Source: Diorhabda sublineata (taxonomy: Eukaryota; Arthropoda; Insecta; Coleoptera; Chrysomelidae). From it: a stretch of 64,000 nucleotides of DNA. Location of the stretch: NCBI RefSeq assembly GCF_026230105.1, contig NC_079476.1:5725209-5789208 (forward strand), given 5' to 3'. The position numbers and the translations under genes are program-made. Positions 1-11,650 of this stretch are shown in pieces. Under the pieces are notes generated by a model that saw only the letters and a list, made by a program, of their open reading frames with translations, was not told the DNA's origin and made no database searches. Every line of letters starts with the position of its first letter. Position 1 is the stretch's first letter.

Positions 1-239
1 AGTTAAAGAAGAAATATCTCACTTCTTTCAAAATTATTCTTACCGCATGGTTCATAGCTTAACCTCTAATGAGAGCTCAACCCAGCGGAGGCCTAGAAGG
101 CACCTTCCGTGTGATCTGCCTGACAGATTTTAGTGTCATAGTGATGTGTGGTGTGGTTATCTCTCGATAAAACTATTTTTTTAAGTGAAGGGTAATTCTC
201 CTACAAGACAGTTTATAATGCATCAAACCATATACTCGT

Positions 240-1545
240 TGTAAAAGAAGAGAATAATGGCAAACGAAAAAGATGCCCAAAATTTTTCATCGAAAATATG
301 ACGAAAGCTTCATAAGTTATGGTTTTACATTTCGAAGAGACGAATGAAGCTAACCAATCGAAGAAGCAGGTAAATCTCATGAGTTCCTCTTTCAAAACTT
401 CAGACAAAGCACAAAAAGCAAGCTACGTGATCGCTAACATGTTAGTTAAAGCAAAAAGCCGCACTCCTTTGCTGAAACTTTAGTTTTACTTATCTGCAAA
501 GAAATTGCATCAGCAGAAACTATTTCATGTCGAATTAATGACGTATTTAACGATATTAAATCGACGTTGATTGAAAAATTGATAGTAAGTGAAGCATTTG
601 CGCTACACGTCGTTTAGTCCACTGATAGTTAGTTAGATACATTGATGGATGCGAATTAAAAGAGGACTTTTTATTTTGTTTGCCAATGCCTAACCATACA
701 ACTGGCGAAGAAATATTTAAAGTAACGGAAGAATATTTTAATGAACATAATTTGGAATGGTGTAACTGTATAAGCGTTTGCTCAGCTATGACAGGAAAGG
801 CTTCATAACTAAGGTTGCTGAAAAAACTTTTTTTTCACAGGTTAGCTCTTATGACAAAATCTTTGCCAGAGGAACTATTGTGTGTTCTTCGAGATATCAT
901 CAAGTCGCGACCGCTGAACTTTCGTCTATTTAATGTAGTAAATAATGAGACTGAGTCTTTTCGCAGTCTCAAGGTTCAGATTATGAGTATTTGTTTAAAA
1001 AAGAAGGATGGCTTGCAAAACTGGCATATCTGTCGGATATATTTGTTCACTTGAATGAACTTGATAACAAAATGCAAGGCAGAAATTCCAATATTCCAAC
1101 TTGGATAAAATTGAAAGCTTTCGCGCTAAATTGGAGCTATGGATCTGTCTCACTACCAATATTAATAATGAAAGGTTCCCGAATGTCATGGCAGCTGATC
1201 CGGAAAAAAGAGTTCAGGCTTTAATTGTCAAACACTTCTTGTAGATCTATTTTTCTAAGATTGATTTGCAGTCTATGGACTGAGTTCGAAATCTACTCTC
1301 CGAGTGTATTGTTTTTGAACACTTACCAATAAATAAGCAGGAAGAACTGACGGAAATGAAAACAGAACATTTTTGGCTATGTATGAAAATTGAATATTTT
1401 CTGCTTTCTAAGCATAGTATTGCAATACTTTTACCATTTGCAACGACCTATTCATGTGAATTAGGATTTTAGACACTTACAAAATCTACCCGCGATTAGC
1501 AATGTTTTTACAAAACGTACCAGCGATTAGAAACAACCAATGAGA
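240..1545 (+). pseudogene. Degenerate hAT transposase (ZBED5/FAM200-like branch)
   Basis: Seen: conceptual translation in shifting frames gives an ordered series of blocks. KYDESFISYGFTF lies near 280-330, ASYVIANMLVK near 420, KSLPEELLCVLRDIIKSRP around 855-915, WLAKLAYLSDIFVHLNEL around 1009-1060, and FWLCMKIEYFLLSKH followed by LPFATTYSCELGF around 1370-1470. Family knowledge: these blocks and their order match hAT transposases of the kind domesticated as ZBED5/FAM200, the last being the C-terminal dimerisation region. Frameshifts and stops occur throughout, so the copy is dead. I did not find confident terminal inverted repeats or an 8-bp target duplication, so the element ends are undefined. 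A host domesticated gene is unlikely given the stops. Confidence 0.72.
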
Positions 1546-2617
1546 GACCTTAATTTATAACGTATTGCTAATCAATGAAAAATTTATACAACAATTTTTG
1601 ATTTCTGAAAGATTGAGATTCTTATATGTAAAAATAGTTTAAATAGATAATGATGATCAATTATACCTTTTCATAGTAAGTAAGTAATGTGTAAAGATCG
1701 GTATATTTAATAAGCAGTATACCTTTGGTATCTACAGATTATCAAAAAAAAAGTGTATTTGCAAGAGTTGATGTAGTGGTAGCAGTAAAAAGTGCTGCCA
1801 TCTCAAGTATATGGAAATATGAACAAAAACTGTTTCACATTTCGATAGATACTGAAGCCTAGTACTGTTTGGTACTTGTAATATTTCAAAAATACACTCC
1901 GATAGTAAAGAAACCAGTAACGGCTCATAAATTTTCCGAGAGGCTGGATTACAAACTTCTTTTATTCTGGAAAACGTGGATAAAGCTTTTGTTCGATCCA
2001 ACGTATAATTGCAGTTGCATTTTCCTCGAATTTCTCGGTTAATACGGTTTTGTTGGGTATTAAGAGCTAACGAGAAAATGGGTCGCTGATAAAACAAATT
2101 TGGAGTTGTGGTTAAAATATACGAAGTCGGAAAATAATTACAATATGAAAAATTTGTTTCTCTGGTCAAAACTATTTGAGTTGTTTATGTTTGATAGAAT
2201 ATCAAAATACAAGTGGATATAAAAGTTTTCAAATCACGCCTTATTTCTTGAGCATCGCTACAATTTACAATATTAACAATTTTTTTGTTACATTGATTCC
2301 TGTTTCATGAGACAGTCACTTGAAACTGAAACAACCAGTATAAATAACTACGCAAAAACTTGATTAACTCTTTAACTTGATTGATTTAAAACACAATTTT
2401 GTGTCATTAAATGTTGGTTTCATCATAATTAGTCTAGACTACACGTTCAAATCGGTACTAGACATACTATTACTGAAATTATGTGAATCAGCTCATTCGA
2501 TGCTAAATGATGTATTAATTATTGTGCATAAAAAGTTAATTAGCTCATAACATATTACAACAAGTAATAAAATCGTCATACTCTCAGTGTGAGAGACTAA
2601 AGCACATTTTTTACAAA
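1546..2617. other. AT-rich stretch without a recognised gene; one unassigned minus ORF
   Basis: No known domain is seen. A 145-codon open frame on the minus strand (2169-1732, methionine start) is the longest uninterrupted frame here. Its translation has blocks such as NPASRKIYEPLLVSLL but matches no family I recognise. It has no clear coding context, so I do not call it a gene. Confidence 0.5.
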
Positions 2618-2699
2618 AAAAAATCAATAATCTCATTTATTGAATAAATTTTTTCTCGTTATTTCTTGACAATTCTCATAAGAATTGATTTATGAAATG
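2618..2699 (+). repeat. Fragment of the dispersed repeat that forms the arms at 41-45 kb
   Basis: This segment aligns with the right arm of the large inverted structure (about 43875-43942) in the same orientation. Both contain TCTTGACAATTCTCAT followed by TTTATGAAAT, and both are preceded by ATCAATAAT and a T-rich run. It is a short third copy of that sequence family, lying just outside the Tc3-like element that starts near 2735. Confidence 0.55.
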
Positions 2700-2734
2700 G
2701 AAAATGACCTGACATGATTTGGCGTCCGTGGAAG

Positions 2735-4245
2735 CTAAATTTGGAGCAATGGTGATAGAGAAAATAAATTTTTAAGATGTAAAATTTTGATAATGTGTCG
2801 CAAAGCTTCACGTTAAATTAAGATATTGATGTCGCATAATATTTAGAATGTATCTTTCAATGTACTTTACAATTAATTTAAATGTTCAAAATGACTACCA
2901 TTCATTTTTTGTTATTTTTTAAATTTATTTCGTTATCTTAACTTTTAAATCAGCAAAATTGTGTGGTCTATTAAAATATACTTTATGAAGAATCAGGTAT
3001 TTTCGTATCTGTTCTGCTGGACATCAGGATACCAAAATATTAGTCGAATAGCCAAATAAACAATTGATATGAATCTGGAAGGCTGCTGTTATTCAGGTAT
3101 TTAAAGCTACTAAAAGGCTTCAATATAATATTTGTGCGCGTATTAAATGTAATCATGGCTCATTTATCCGAGATTAAAAGAATAGACATTTTAATTATGA
3201 TTTGTTGTCGTAATAAAACAAGGACTCAAAGGTGGTTTGTTAAATTTTGCATAATAAACACCTTGGTCAACACGTTTCGCAGTCTACAGTTAGCAAATTT
3301 GAAAAAAAGTTTCGTGAAACTGTACATGTAAACAAATATTAGAAAACCAGGTAGGAATGTTCAATTTACTGATGAAAAAAGTTAGATGTACTTTCAGAGA
3401 TTGAGGAAAATACATCACTTCTAAAGTTCAGTTGGTTCAGGAGTTAAATGAAGATGATCATGACAGAAGGCAAGAATTCTGTAAATTGATGATGGATAGA
3501 ATTAACGCAGACTCGCAGTTCATTAACACAATAGTTTTTCATTTAAACGGAACGGTTACTAAACAGAACTGTAGATATTGGAAAATATTTCAAGAAAAAA
3601 GTGAACGTTTGGGCGGGCATTATTAACAATAAAATTATTGTCCGTTATTTTTTTGAGAGCACAGATAATGGTTAGGTTTGTCAAGATTTATTTATTACCT
3701 TCTTAGTGCCTGAATCACAAAGACTTTTTCCTGATGTTAATCATCCAATCTACTTAATCTATTTACTACCAACAAGACGGAGCTCTACCGCATTTTGCGT
3801 ACGTACAGTTAGAAATTATCTAGTTTTTCCCAATAGGTGGATTGGAAGACGTGGAACGCTCGAATGGCCGGCTAGGTCCCCCGATTTGACTCATCTCGAT
3901 GACTTCTTATGGGGTTATTTTAAATCTGATGTATATTCCAATAGTTTAACAGACCAGACAATATAACTTTAAAAGTTATGAAGGATAACGGAAGAAATTA
4001 ACAAAATAACCTCTGAGGTCATATAAAATATTGTACGAGAATTCCAAAATCATCTCGGTTATTGTCAAGAAGTGAATGGTGGTAATTTTGAACATTACAT
4101 TTAATTTAATTGTGAAGTGCTTTCAAAAATACATTCTAAATATTAAGTATACGTAGAGTTTTGTGATAGATACATTATCAAAATTTTACAAATTAAAAAT
4201 TATTTTTCTCAATTATGATTGCACGAAATTTAAAAAAAAATTCAT
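2735..4245 (+). mobile_element. Tc3/mariner-like DNA transposon with inverted ends
   Basis: The region around 2775-2905 is inverted and repeated around 4080-4240. Shared blocks, read inward, include TGTAAAATTTTGATAATG, then ATATTTAGAATGTAT, then a block around GTTCAAAAT and ACCATTCA. The imperfect inverted repeat is roughly 130-170 bp per arm. It encloses the transposase relic at 3155-4104 with the expected spacing. The outermost bases are too diverged to fix a TA target duplication. A second, more decayed copy of the coding part lies at 58790-59470. Confidence 0.65.
3155..4104 (+). pseudogene. Tc3/mariner-like transposase relic
   Basis: The ATG at 3155 opens HLSEIKRIDILIMI, the N-terminal block of an insect IS630/Tc1-mariner subfamily often labelled Tc3-like. 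Further blocks are KKFRETVHVN-like sequence, VQLVQELNEDDHDRRQEF, HLNGTVTKQNCRYW, VNVWAGIINNKIIG-like sequence with one base change, and QQDGALPHF, which holds the second catalytic aspartate. RSPDLTHLDDFLWGY near 3868-3918 is the C-terminal catalytic block. The first catalytic motif (usually SDEATF) is lost in a deletion before HLNG, and several frameshifts and stops are present. The C-terminus GGNFEHYI ends at a stop at 4104, as is usual for the family. The copy is inactive. Confidence 0.8.
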
Positions 4246-4619
4246 ATTGGACTTTTCAACAAGGTGCCACGCGATCCTTTTCTTAATTAAAATTATCGAG
4301 GGTGTGTCTTTAAATCAGAGAAGGTGCTGGAGGAGGATAATATTTTCAAACTGTCAATTCAAAAATAAGAATCGACCTGTTGCAGATTTTTTTCACATAA
4401 TAACGGTATAATCTTATATATTAAAAAAATTGGTGATTTCCATTCCGAGTCCGTTCAGGCGTTCTACCCAACCGATTTGCTTAATTGTTTTTTTCAATGA
4501 AAGGTATTGATGCACAGATCAGCCATCAACCATCGAATTTCATCTAATTTTACCATTTTCAAGTTATACTCAAATGCGATTTCCCCCTGTACATTACTTA
4601 TGGGAGATTTTCACATACA
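4246..4619. other. No recognised gene
   Basis: AT-rich sequence with no domain recognised. The last part (from about 4570) drifts into a degenerate partial unit of the tandem array that follows. Confidence 0.5.
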
Positions 4620-5225
4620 CACGTTCTATCCTCAATATCTCAGGTTCTATTCAAGATAGAAACTTCGTTTTGGTTTAAGAGCACTCACTGAAACACCTTC
4701 TTTTTTTTTGAGTTTTTGAATACTTAAATCGGTTGAGTTGGAGAGGAGCTAGGCGCGGACATTCAATGTGGAGTTATGGATTTTTGTAGGTTTTTGGCAT
4801 TTTTTCTACATTGAAAGATCTATATCCCAAGTTCTAATATAGTTACAGAGTTCGTTTTGATTTAAGAACACTCGCTGAAACACCTTTTTTTTCTTTTGAG
4901 TTTTTGAACACTTAAATCGGTTGAGTTAGAGAGGAGCTAGGCGCGGACATTCAATGTGGAGTTATGGATTTTTGTAGGTTTTTGGCATTTTTTCTACATT
5001 CAAAGATCTATATCCCAAATTCTAATATAGTTACAGAGTTCGTTTTGATTTAAGAACACTCGCTGAAACCCCTTCTTTCTTTTGAGTTTTTGAACACTTA
5101 AATCTGTTAAGTTGGAGAGGAGCTAGGCGCGGACATTCAATGTGGAGTTATGGATTTAGTAGGTTTTTGGCATTTTTTCTACATTCAAAGATCTATAACG
5201 CAGGTTTTAATATAGCTACAGAGTT
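4620..5225 (+). repeat. Tandem array, three units of about 187 bp plus a degenerate partial unit
   Basis: Units run 4666-4852, 4853-5040 and 5041-5225 (187, 188 and 185 bp), each starting CGTTTTGRTTTAAGA. The best conserved core is GGAGAGGAGCTAGGCGCGGA followed by CATTCAATGTGGAGTTATGG. A degenerate partial unit precedes at about 4620-4665. The units differ mainly in homopolymer length and a few substitutions, so this is a short satellite-like array or the internal tandem repeat of a mobile element. No coding potential is seen. Confidence 0.9.
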
Positions 5226-6426
5226 CGTTCTTTTCTATTATAATGATTTCTGATACTTATTTAATGGATTCGATGCGATTGAAGCCACGGGTAAAAGCTA
5301 GTTGAATTTATTCCATACATATGGACCGCATTGTATATTTACGAATGTTTATGAAGAGATCCTTGAAAAAGGGGAAATTTACTGAAAAAGTTCACTGATA
5401 TGTACTTCTATTACTAAAAATTTTATTTTACTCATCATTGTTAGATTGCGGGTATCGAAAGTGAATAAAAAAATTTTTTCAGGTACGCAAAATCAATTGA
5501 GAAATTTAAAAAAAATAATAGTGTGATTCAAATAGAATTCATTTCCGTTGTTGTTTTTCATTTGAACCAATTTTTCAAGACACTAGTCGAATGGAAAGAT
5601 AAAAAACTCTCGCAATCTAAACTAAGAGAACATTTGAATAATTGTCGTGAATTTTTTTGTCTTTGTGAACTCATTCGTACTTCTTATATACATACAAAAC
5701 AATTTTTCCTATTAATTTATTCATTGATTCTTATAATTCTTATAATTCGTTTTTTTTAATACTTTGAAAAAGACTCTTTTCGTAATTTGTAGAGAACTAT
5801 CGTGCAATTTTTTTTATTTTTTTTTCAAATTTCTACTCATTATAATTTTTAATTGAAATTATAACGAACAAAAGCTTCATATTTTTAAAACTTCTATGCT
5901 AAATCTTGTTTTGTATGAATATAAAAAGGGCCTCATGAAGCAAAGAACTTTTACGACAATTATTATTTGAACATTTTTTAAATCTATAACGATTAAGAAA
6001 CTTTGGGAAAATTTTGTTAATTAACAATCTAGTTTGTTGAAAAATTGACATGAAAGAAAAATTAAATTCTCAAAGTGTTTAGATGAATTTTTTAAAATCA
6101 TTTCATACCTTTAAAAAGTTGTTTCTTAATTTTTCACTTTCTTTAATGTAGTTTTCGATTTTTGAATAGCTGAGCAACTGAATTTTGGATGTGATAGTTG
6201 ATAGCTTTATCACTCATCTTTTTTGTGACAAAGTTGACATGAATTGAAGATGCAATATTTTGCGGACCAAGTTGTTGTTAATTTTATAAAAAGGAATATT
6301 AAGAAACTTAATCTTTTTAATGTTAATTTTCCGTCAAAAGAGACCAAAATCAAAACGACTTATCAATACAAAAAATGTTTATACATATATAGTTCAGTTA
6401 CGTGGTTTCTTAACTCAATAAAAATG
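5226..6426. other. Gene-free AT-rich stretch
   Basis: No domain, RNA gene or repeat structure that I can support. Short open frames at 5523-5759 and 6244-6480 look like chance AT-rich frames; the second overlaps the terminus of the next transposon. Confidence 0.5.
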
Positions 6427-7852
6427 CTATATGATAATACATTCGACCGAAAATGCAATAACACAGAAAAATTTCAATAAATGATTTATTTTGATATAGG
6501 AATTCGAATCCTTACGGGGTCTAGCTACTGAGATATAGGGTAATCAAAATTCTAAATCAAAAATTTGCCATAGATCAAGAACGCCTTTGAATTTTTTTTT
6601 CAAATTTGGTGACCAATATGCTCCTTAATAAAGTAATATTTTGACATCAACAAATTTTGAAAAAATGTAACCAGTGGCGCGCTGTCAGGGTTAGTTGTCA
6701 CTTTTATCCCCCTATTTGTCACGCCATTGGAGCAAATTCTTTTTTTACTTTTGTTTTAAATTGCCTGAATATTTTTAGTTAAAAAACTAATAACCTTTTA
6801 TAAAGATAAAATGAACGGTGGAATTAAATACCACCCAATATTTCTAAATTATAATCTAGTATCCACGCGTCATATTTTTAATAGATCGTGACACTTTGTG
6901 TATTTGACACGATTTTCCGAAATATGTGCTGTATACCGACGAGGCTAGATTTACTAGGGAAGGAATATTGAACTCTAGAAATAGTCACGTTTGGGATGAA
7001 GAAAATCCGCACTTTGTTCGTGAAAAGGGATTTCAGCATAAATATTCGGTTAATGTGTGGGTGGGTATGGTTGGAGATTGCTTATTCGATCCTTACATTT
7101 CACCAAATAAATTAAATGGAGCAATTTATACGCGCTTTCTGGAAACAATGTTGCTAGAATTCAAGCGCGGCAGAAATCATTCAATAACATCCAAATTTAT
7201 TCTCAAAGACACGTTTTTCAATGACAAAACGGTGTAATAAGTGTATTGAAGTAAGTGGTCAACAGTTTGAGCAGCTACTGTAACTTTGTCAATTTTGTTA
7301 TTATTGTAATATATTTTTGTTTGAATTTGAGATTATGAATAATTTTTACTTGTTTAGAACAACTTACGTTTAATCATTATTTGAAATTGAATGAATAATT
7401 AATTAATTTGTAAATTACTTACGTACTTGCAGACTTTTGTTTAGAGGTAAATTTCTACAGCACCGTTCATTTTAGCTTCATAAAAGGTTATTAGTTTTTC
7501 AACTGAAAATAATCAGGCAATTTAAAACAAAATTGGATCAAGAATTTGCTCCAGTGGCGTGAAAAATAGGGGGATAAAAGTAGTAACTAACCCTGACAGT
7601 GCGTCACTGGTTAAATTTTTTCAAAGTTTGTTTATGTCAAAATATTACTTAATATTGGTCACAAAATTTGAGAAGAAAATTTAAAGGGGTTCTTGAGTTA
7701 TGGAAAATTTTTGATTTAAAATTTTTAACACCCTATATCTCAGCAACTAGGCCACTTAAGGGTTCGTATTCCTATATCAAAATGAATCATTCATTGAGAT
7801 ATCTCAGTGGAAGAGCGTTGTCGGTCGATTATAGAAATACCCTGTATATATA
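6427..7852 (+). mobile_element. Long-TIR IS630/mariner-like transposon, internally deleted
   Basis: The segments 6427-6818 and 7461-7852 are inverted copies of each other. Shared inner blocks include CCAGTGGCG, GGGGGATAAAAGT, AAAAGGTTATTAGTTTTT and CACCGTTCATTTTA. The outer end on the right is CCCTGTATATA, and the left end is more decayed. The TIRs are about 390 bp, far longer than in a typical mariner. Between them only a 312-bp fragment of the transposase frame remains. A reversed second copy of the right TIR and 5' region lies at 8386-9775. Confidence 0.82.
6926..7240 (+). pseudogene. IS630/mariner-like transposase, central fragment
   Basis: The 103-codon frame contains YTDEARFTREGILNSRNSHV near its start and VNVWVGMVGDCLFDPYI in the middle, then IYTRFLETMLLEF. 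This is the central catalytic region of an insect IS630/Tc1-mariner transposase subfamily. The aspartate in YTDEARF would be the first catalytic residue. The N-terminal DNA-binding part and the downstream HDG and SPDLTPLD-type blocks are missing, so only about a third of the expected protein is present. Its position between long inverted repeats makes this an internally deleted, non-autonomous copy. Confidence 0.8.
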
Positions 7853-8385
7853 TACATACGATCAAATGGTTTATTCGCTGTTGGCGTTAAATTAAATGTA
7901 ATTACTGGAGGATTTCCATCCTATTTGTTCTTTCGACGAACTTCACAATTATTTACGAAATTTTCTATATCTTCTTATGGCTAGTAATATTTTGCACTTA
8001 ACGAATTTTTGAGTCCAATTCCTCTCTCTCTTTTTATATACATGTTAATACTCAATTTTTTCTTTTTCTTTTTCTATAGTCATTATATTTCGAAAAAATT
8101 TTATGCAATGAAGAAATTTAAGAAACTTTCATACAATAGTGATAAATTGGTTTGATTTTTAAGGTTGTCTAGAATATAATACGCATAATTGCTTAGGGTC
8201 AATAAATTCTTATATTATATATAATTATATATATTTATAATTATTAAAATAATTATATTATATATATTATACTTTGTTTTAAATCTTTACTATATAATAT
8301 TACAAATAAACTTATTTAATGAAAATATTTTTTTCTTTTTGTTCGTATACTGTTCACTTCACCACATGTTAAAAATATTTGATTT
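7853..8385. other. AT-rich spacer with (TA)-rich simple sequence
   Basis: No gene is seen. Positions 8205-8280 are an almost pure A/T run with TATATAAT motifs. It separates two oppositely oriented copies of the same transposon family. Confidence 0.6.
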
Positions 8386-9775
8386 TTATGAGTATTTAGA
8401 GCTCTGTTTGTCTAGCCTCGTCGGTATAAAACACATTTTTTTGAAAATCGTGTCAAGTATACAAAAGTGTCACAATCTCTCAAAAATATGACACGTGCCT
8501 ACTTGATTATAATTTAGAAATACTGAGTAGTATTAAATTACCGGTGATTATACACTTTGACGGTCACCTGGTATTTTGGCTCTAGAAAATCGAAAAATGG
8601 ATGGATTTTAATGATCTTGGTCTCAAAATGTTCCATTTTACGGCGGATTTATAAAAAAAATTAGTAGAAATAGCTGGAATGAAAATTTCTCATAGTTTTA
8701 CTGTTTTAAATCGTAAAAAAAAACGGTTTGGCAAAATAATCCTTTACAAAAAATTATTTCATTATCAGATAAAGTTCTCATATTTTTTTTGTATTCTACA
8801 TAAATTAATAAACAATTTAAAAAAAAATCCAAAAAGAATGAGTTTTTCAGTTTTTATAGCTTAAAAGGAAATCTATGAAAAACAATCAATTTTCGTGAAT
8901 AGTTTCGTACTATATTCTTCAATGTTAATAGTTTTTGGACCATTAAAAATCGAAAAATAGATAAATTTTATAATTTTGATCTCAAAATGTTCCATTTTAC
9001 GACGAATTTATGAAAAACACGGGGGTAGTGGCTGAATTTGCGGTTTTTAATTGTTTTAAACCTTAAATAGTAGAAAAACTTTTTTTTTCAAAATATTCAT
9101 TTTTTTATGTAAATTGCGAAAAAAATATACGAACTTGATTCCACGACGTCAGAAACAGTTACGAAGGATTATATGTAGAAAGTCATTTTTTTTTGCATTT
9201 AAAGTCATGAAACTATTTTTTTCAATTTTCGTATTTTTTTTTATAAATCCGCCGTAAAATGGAACATTTTGAGACCAAGATCATTAAAATCCATCCATTT
9301 TTCGATTTTCTAGAGCCAAAAAACCAGGTGACCGTGAAAGTGTATAATTACCAAATTACCTGCAGAATTTCTACAACAATGTTCATTTTAGCGCCATAAA
9401 AGGTTATTAGTTTTTTAACTAAAAATAATCAGGCAGTTTAAAACAAAATTGAGTACAGAAAAAATAGGGGGATAAAAGTGAAAACTAATCCTGACAGCGC
9501 GCCACTGGTTAAATTTTTTCAAAGTTTGTTTATGTCAAAATATTATTTTATTAAGTAGCATATTGGTTACCAAATTTGAAAAAAAAATTTAGAGGTGGTC
9601 TTGATTTATGGCAAATTTTTGATTTAAAATTTTTAACACCCTATATCTCAGCAACAAGGCTCGTGAGGTTTCGTATTCCTGTATCACAATAAATCATCTG
9701 AGATCTCTCTGTGGTAGAGCGTTGTCGGACGAATGTAGAAACACCCTGTATATCTGAACAATAATAAAATAATTT
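8386..9775 (-). mobile_element. Second, reversed and split copy of the 6427-7852 transposon
   Basis: Reading the minus strand, 9775-9361 matches the TIR of the 6427-7852 element (shared AAAAGGTTATTAGTTTTT, GGGGGATAAAAGT, GCGCCACTGG, CACCCTATATCTCAGCAAC). The segment 8542-8386 matches its 5' region up to the start of the transposase (FYTDEAR around 8410-8435). The two parts are split by the 810-bp MITE at 8543-9352. The far end and most of the coding region are absent. The pieces join in the correct order once the inserted MITE is ignored, which shows that the MITE came later. Confidence 0.8.
8543..9352. mobile_element. MITE-like element with 8-bp target duplication
   Basis: The two ends, about 118 bp each (8543-8660 and 9235-9352), are inverted repeats with about three mismatches, starting GGTGATTATACACTTT on the left and GGTAATTATACACTTT on the right. 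The element is flanked by the perfect direct repeat AAATTACC (8535-8542 and 9353-9360). A third, internal copy of the sub-terminal block, in the orientation of the left end, lies at about 8938-9022. No transposase is encoded. An 8-bp duplication fits hAT-type or P-type mobilisation, but the TIR does not let me choose. Confidence 0.9.
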
Positions 9776-10945
9776 AAAATTATGAAATATGGTCTTCTTC
9801 TTTCAATCCTACCCCTTTAGACTTTTTCCCAGAGATATTTATGATTTTAGGTCAATAATAATATAGCCATATCCCCATGTCCGAATCAAGTGTGTATTTT
9901 ATTTGATATGTCTTGTACGATGATTCTTCATTAATAAAAATACTGCACAATGTCAAGTGCCCGATTTTATAATCAAGTTGTAATCTTTAGAGAACGAAGG
10001 TAAGCTAGTTTTCCAGCCAATCATTCTCTTTCTTTGAGAACTAATTACAGCCGGAAAACCTATCTGAGCCAGACTTTCTCACAATAAATTCTTTTCAACT
10101 ATTGCATGGACTTTAAGGAATAGGTCTTTTCTCCAATATTGAAACGATTTTTACCTGTAACATCTCAGTACTTTCGACGTCATAAAATATATTGTTGGAT
10201 ACAATTTTAGAGCTAATTCCATAAATATCAGTTTGCCTACGAAGTCATGATTCAATCTTTGTTAAAATATTCGTTTATTCTTTTATCCGAAATACGTCGT
10301 AATGACGTTTCCCAAAAATCTTTAAAACTTTATGAAAATGAAATGGATCCTCGATGACATATTCTCTTCTATCCATACTGATGTTTTTTCGTAATTTCAC
10401 GGATTCGTTCTCCAAAACAATAAGATAGATTTGCCTTTTGTAATATTTAGAAATAAGGTTTGTAAATATCGGAAAGCATCTCAATTATTGTTTAGCTCCA
10501 CAATAAAGTTTTTCATAAAAGGAGACTAATGTTGTTGAAGCTACTAACAACTGATATTTGATGTTCATTTTGCTCAAAGTATACTTGTTTGGAATATGCC
10601 ATTCTTTTTTTATAATACTGATACTTTCTGGTCCTGCTGTTCCAAGGGAAATAATCATACTTTATTATATTCATTGTAGTCTTTTCTTACGTAAGGGAAA
10701 GGAATAAAAAGTACTTATCAATCCAAAACTTAGTGTGGATATTTTAAATATTATTACAGACTGTATAGACCAATAGAAAAATGTTTGGACTGGTAAAAAG
10801 CCCTATAAGTTTCATTTCATTTTAATTCCAAAAATGATTTTGCAACTTGCAAGGTGCAGTGTGTAATCTATTGTGAATTCTACCGTCATTATAGAAAATT
10901 TGTCAATCAATCATTTACAAACATTCACGTTGTAATGGTAATGAC
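9776..10945. other. Gene-free stretch
   Basis: AT-rich, no domain recognised on either strand. The 69-codon minus frame at 10275-10484 resembles nothing known to me. Confidence 0.5.
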
Positions 10946-10949
10946 AGAG

Positions 10950-11650
10950 TGAAATTAGTACTAAGCTTGGTGTTTGGAAATTTACGATTCACAGAGTTAT
11001 TAAAGAAGAGAAATATGGTGAGATTCCCTTGAACTGAGTCGGAGTAGGGGCAGACAAGCTCTTCATGGGACCTGAACCCTTTTGTCGTATCAGCTACAAC
11101 ATAATAGAAGAAACATTGGAAAAGAATGTAGATAGGAGCAAAACCAATTATTGGGACAAACTAGAGTGACTAAGACTAAGAGATTCCTTTTAAATGAATC
11201 GAAGCACATTATGGAAACTTTTAAAAGAAAAATATTTTCGCTGAAAACAATTTATTCTAATATAAAAAAAAACGATATTGTAGTATAAAAGAAATATATT
11301 TTATTTAGATGGAACATGAATTAATAAGAAATATACAATACATAAAATAACTTTTGGTAAGATGATACTGACGAAAAGTCGGAGACAGGCTTTTTCAATT
11401 AATTTATCTACCAACAGGGGAGGTTCGCAGACTGACATCGGCAGTTTAAGCATTTTTGTTGAAGGTAGTTCATTCACTTTTGAATAAACTCGTTCCGATG
11501 ACTGCCATAGGGACCTGAAAGCTGATGTTTTTGAAGAATAATTTGAACAAATGTTAGAAATTCTTCCTTAAAACCGTATAATAGTAATGGATAACGCAAC
11601 ACTCGAGATTCCCCACAATCAATTGTTCAAAAAAGGATGTACAAAATTAA
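10950..11650 (+). pseudogene. Insect DDE-endonuclease (IS630-like) transposase relic
   Basis: Two blocks in the right order suggest one decayed transposase. Around 10955-11130 the translation reads TKLGVWKFTIHRVIKEEKYG, resembling the N-terminal helix-turn-helix of the insect DDE-superfamily endonuclease family. Around 11450-11610 it reads FVEGSSFTFE, then DDCHRDLKADVFEE and EILP-NRIIVMDNAT, resembling the second catalytic aspartate block (IVMDNA). Intervening sequence is scrambled, with many stops. The same family, better preserved, is seen at 50937-52620. Assignment of the N-terminal half is less sure than that of the DNA block. Confidence 0.5.
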
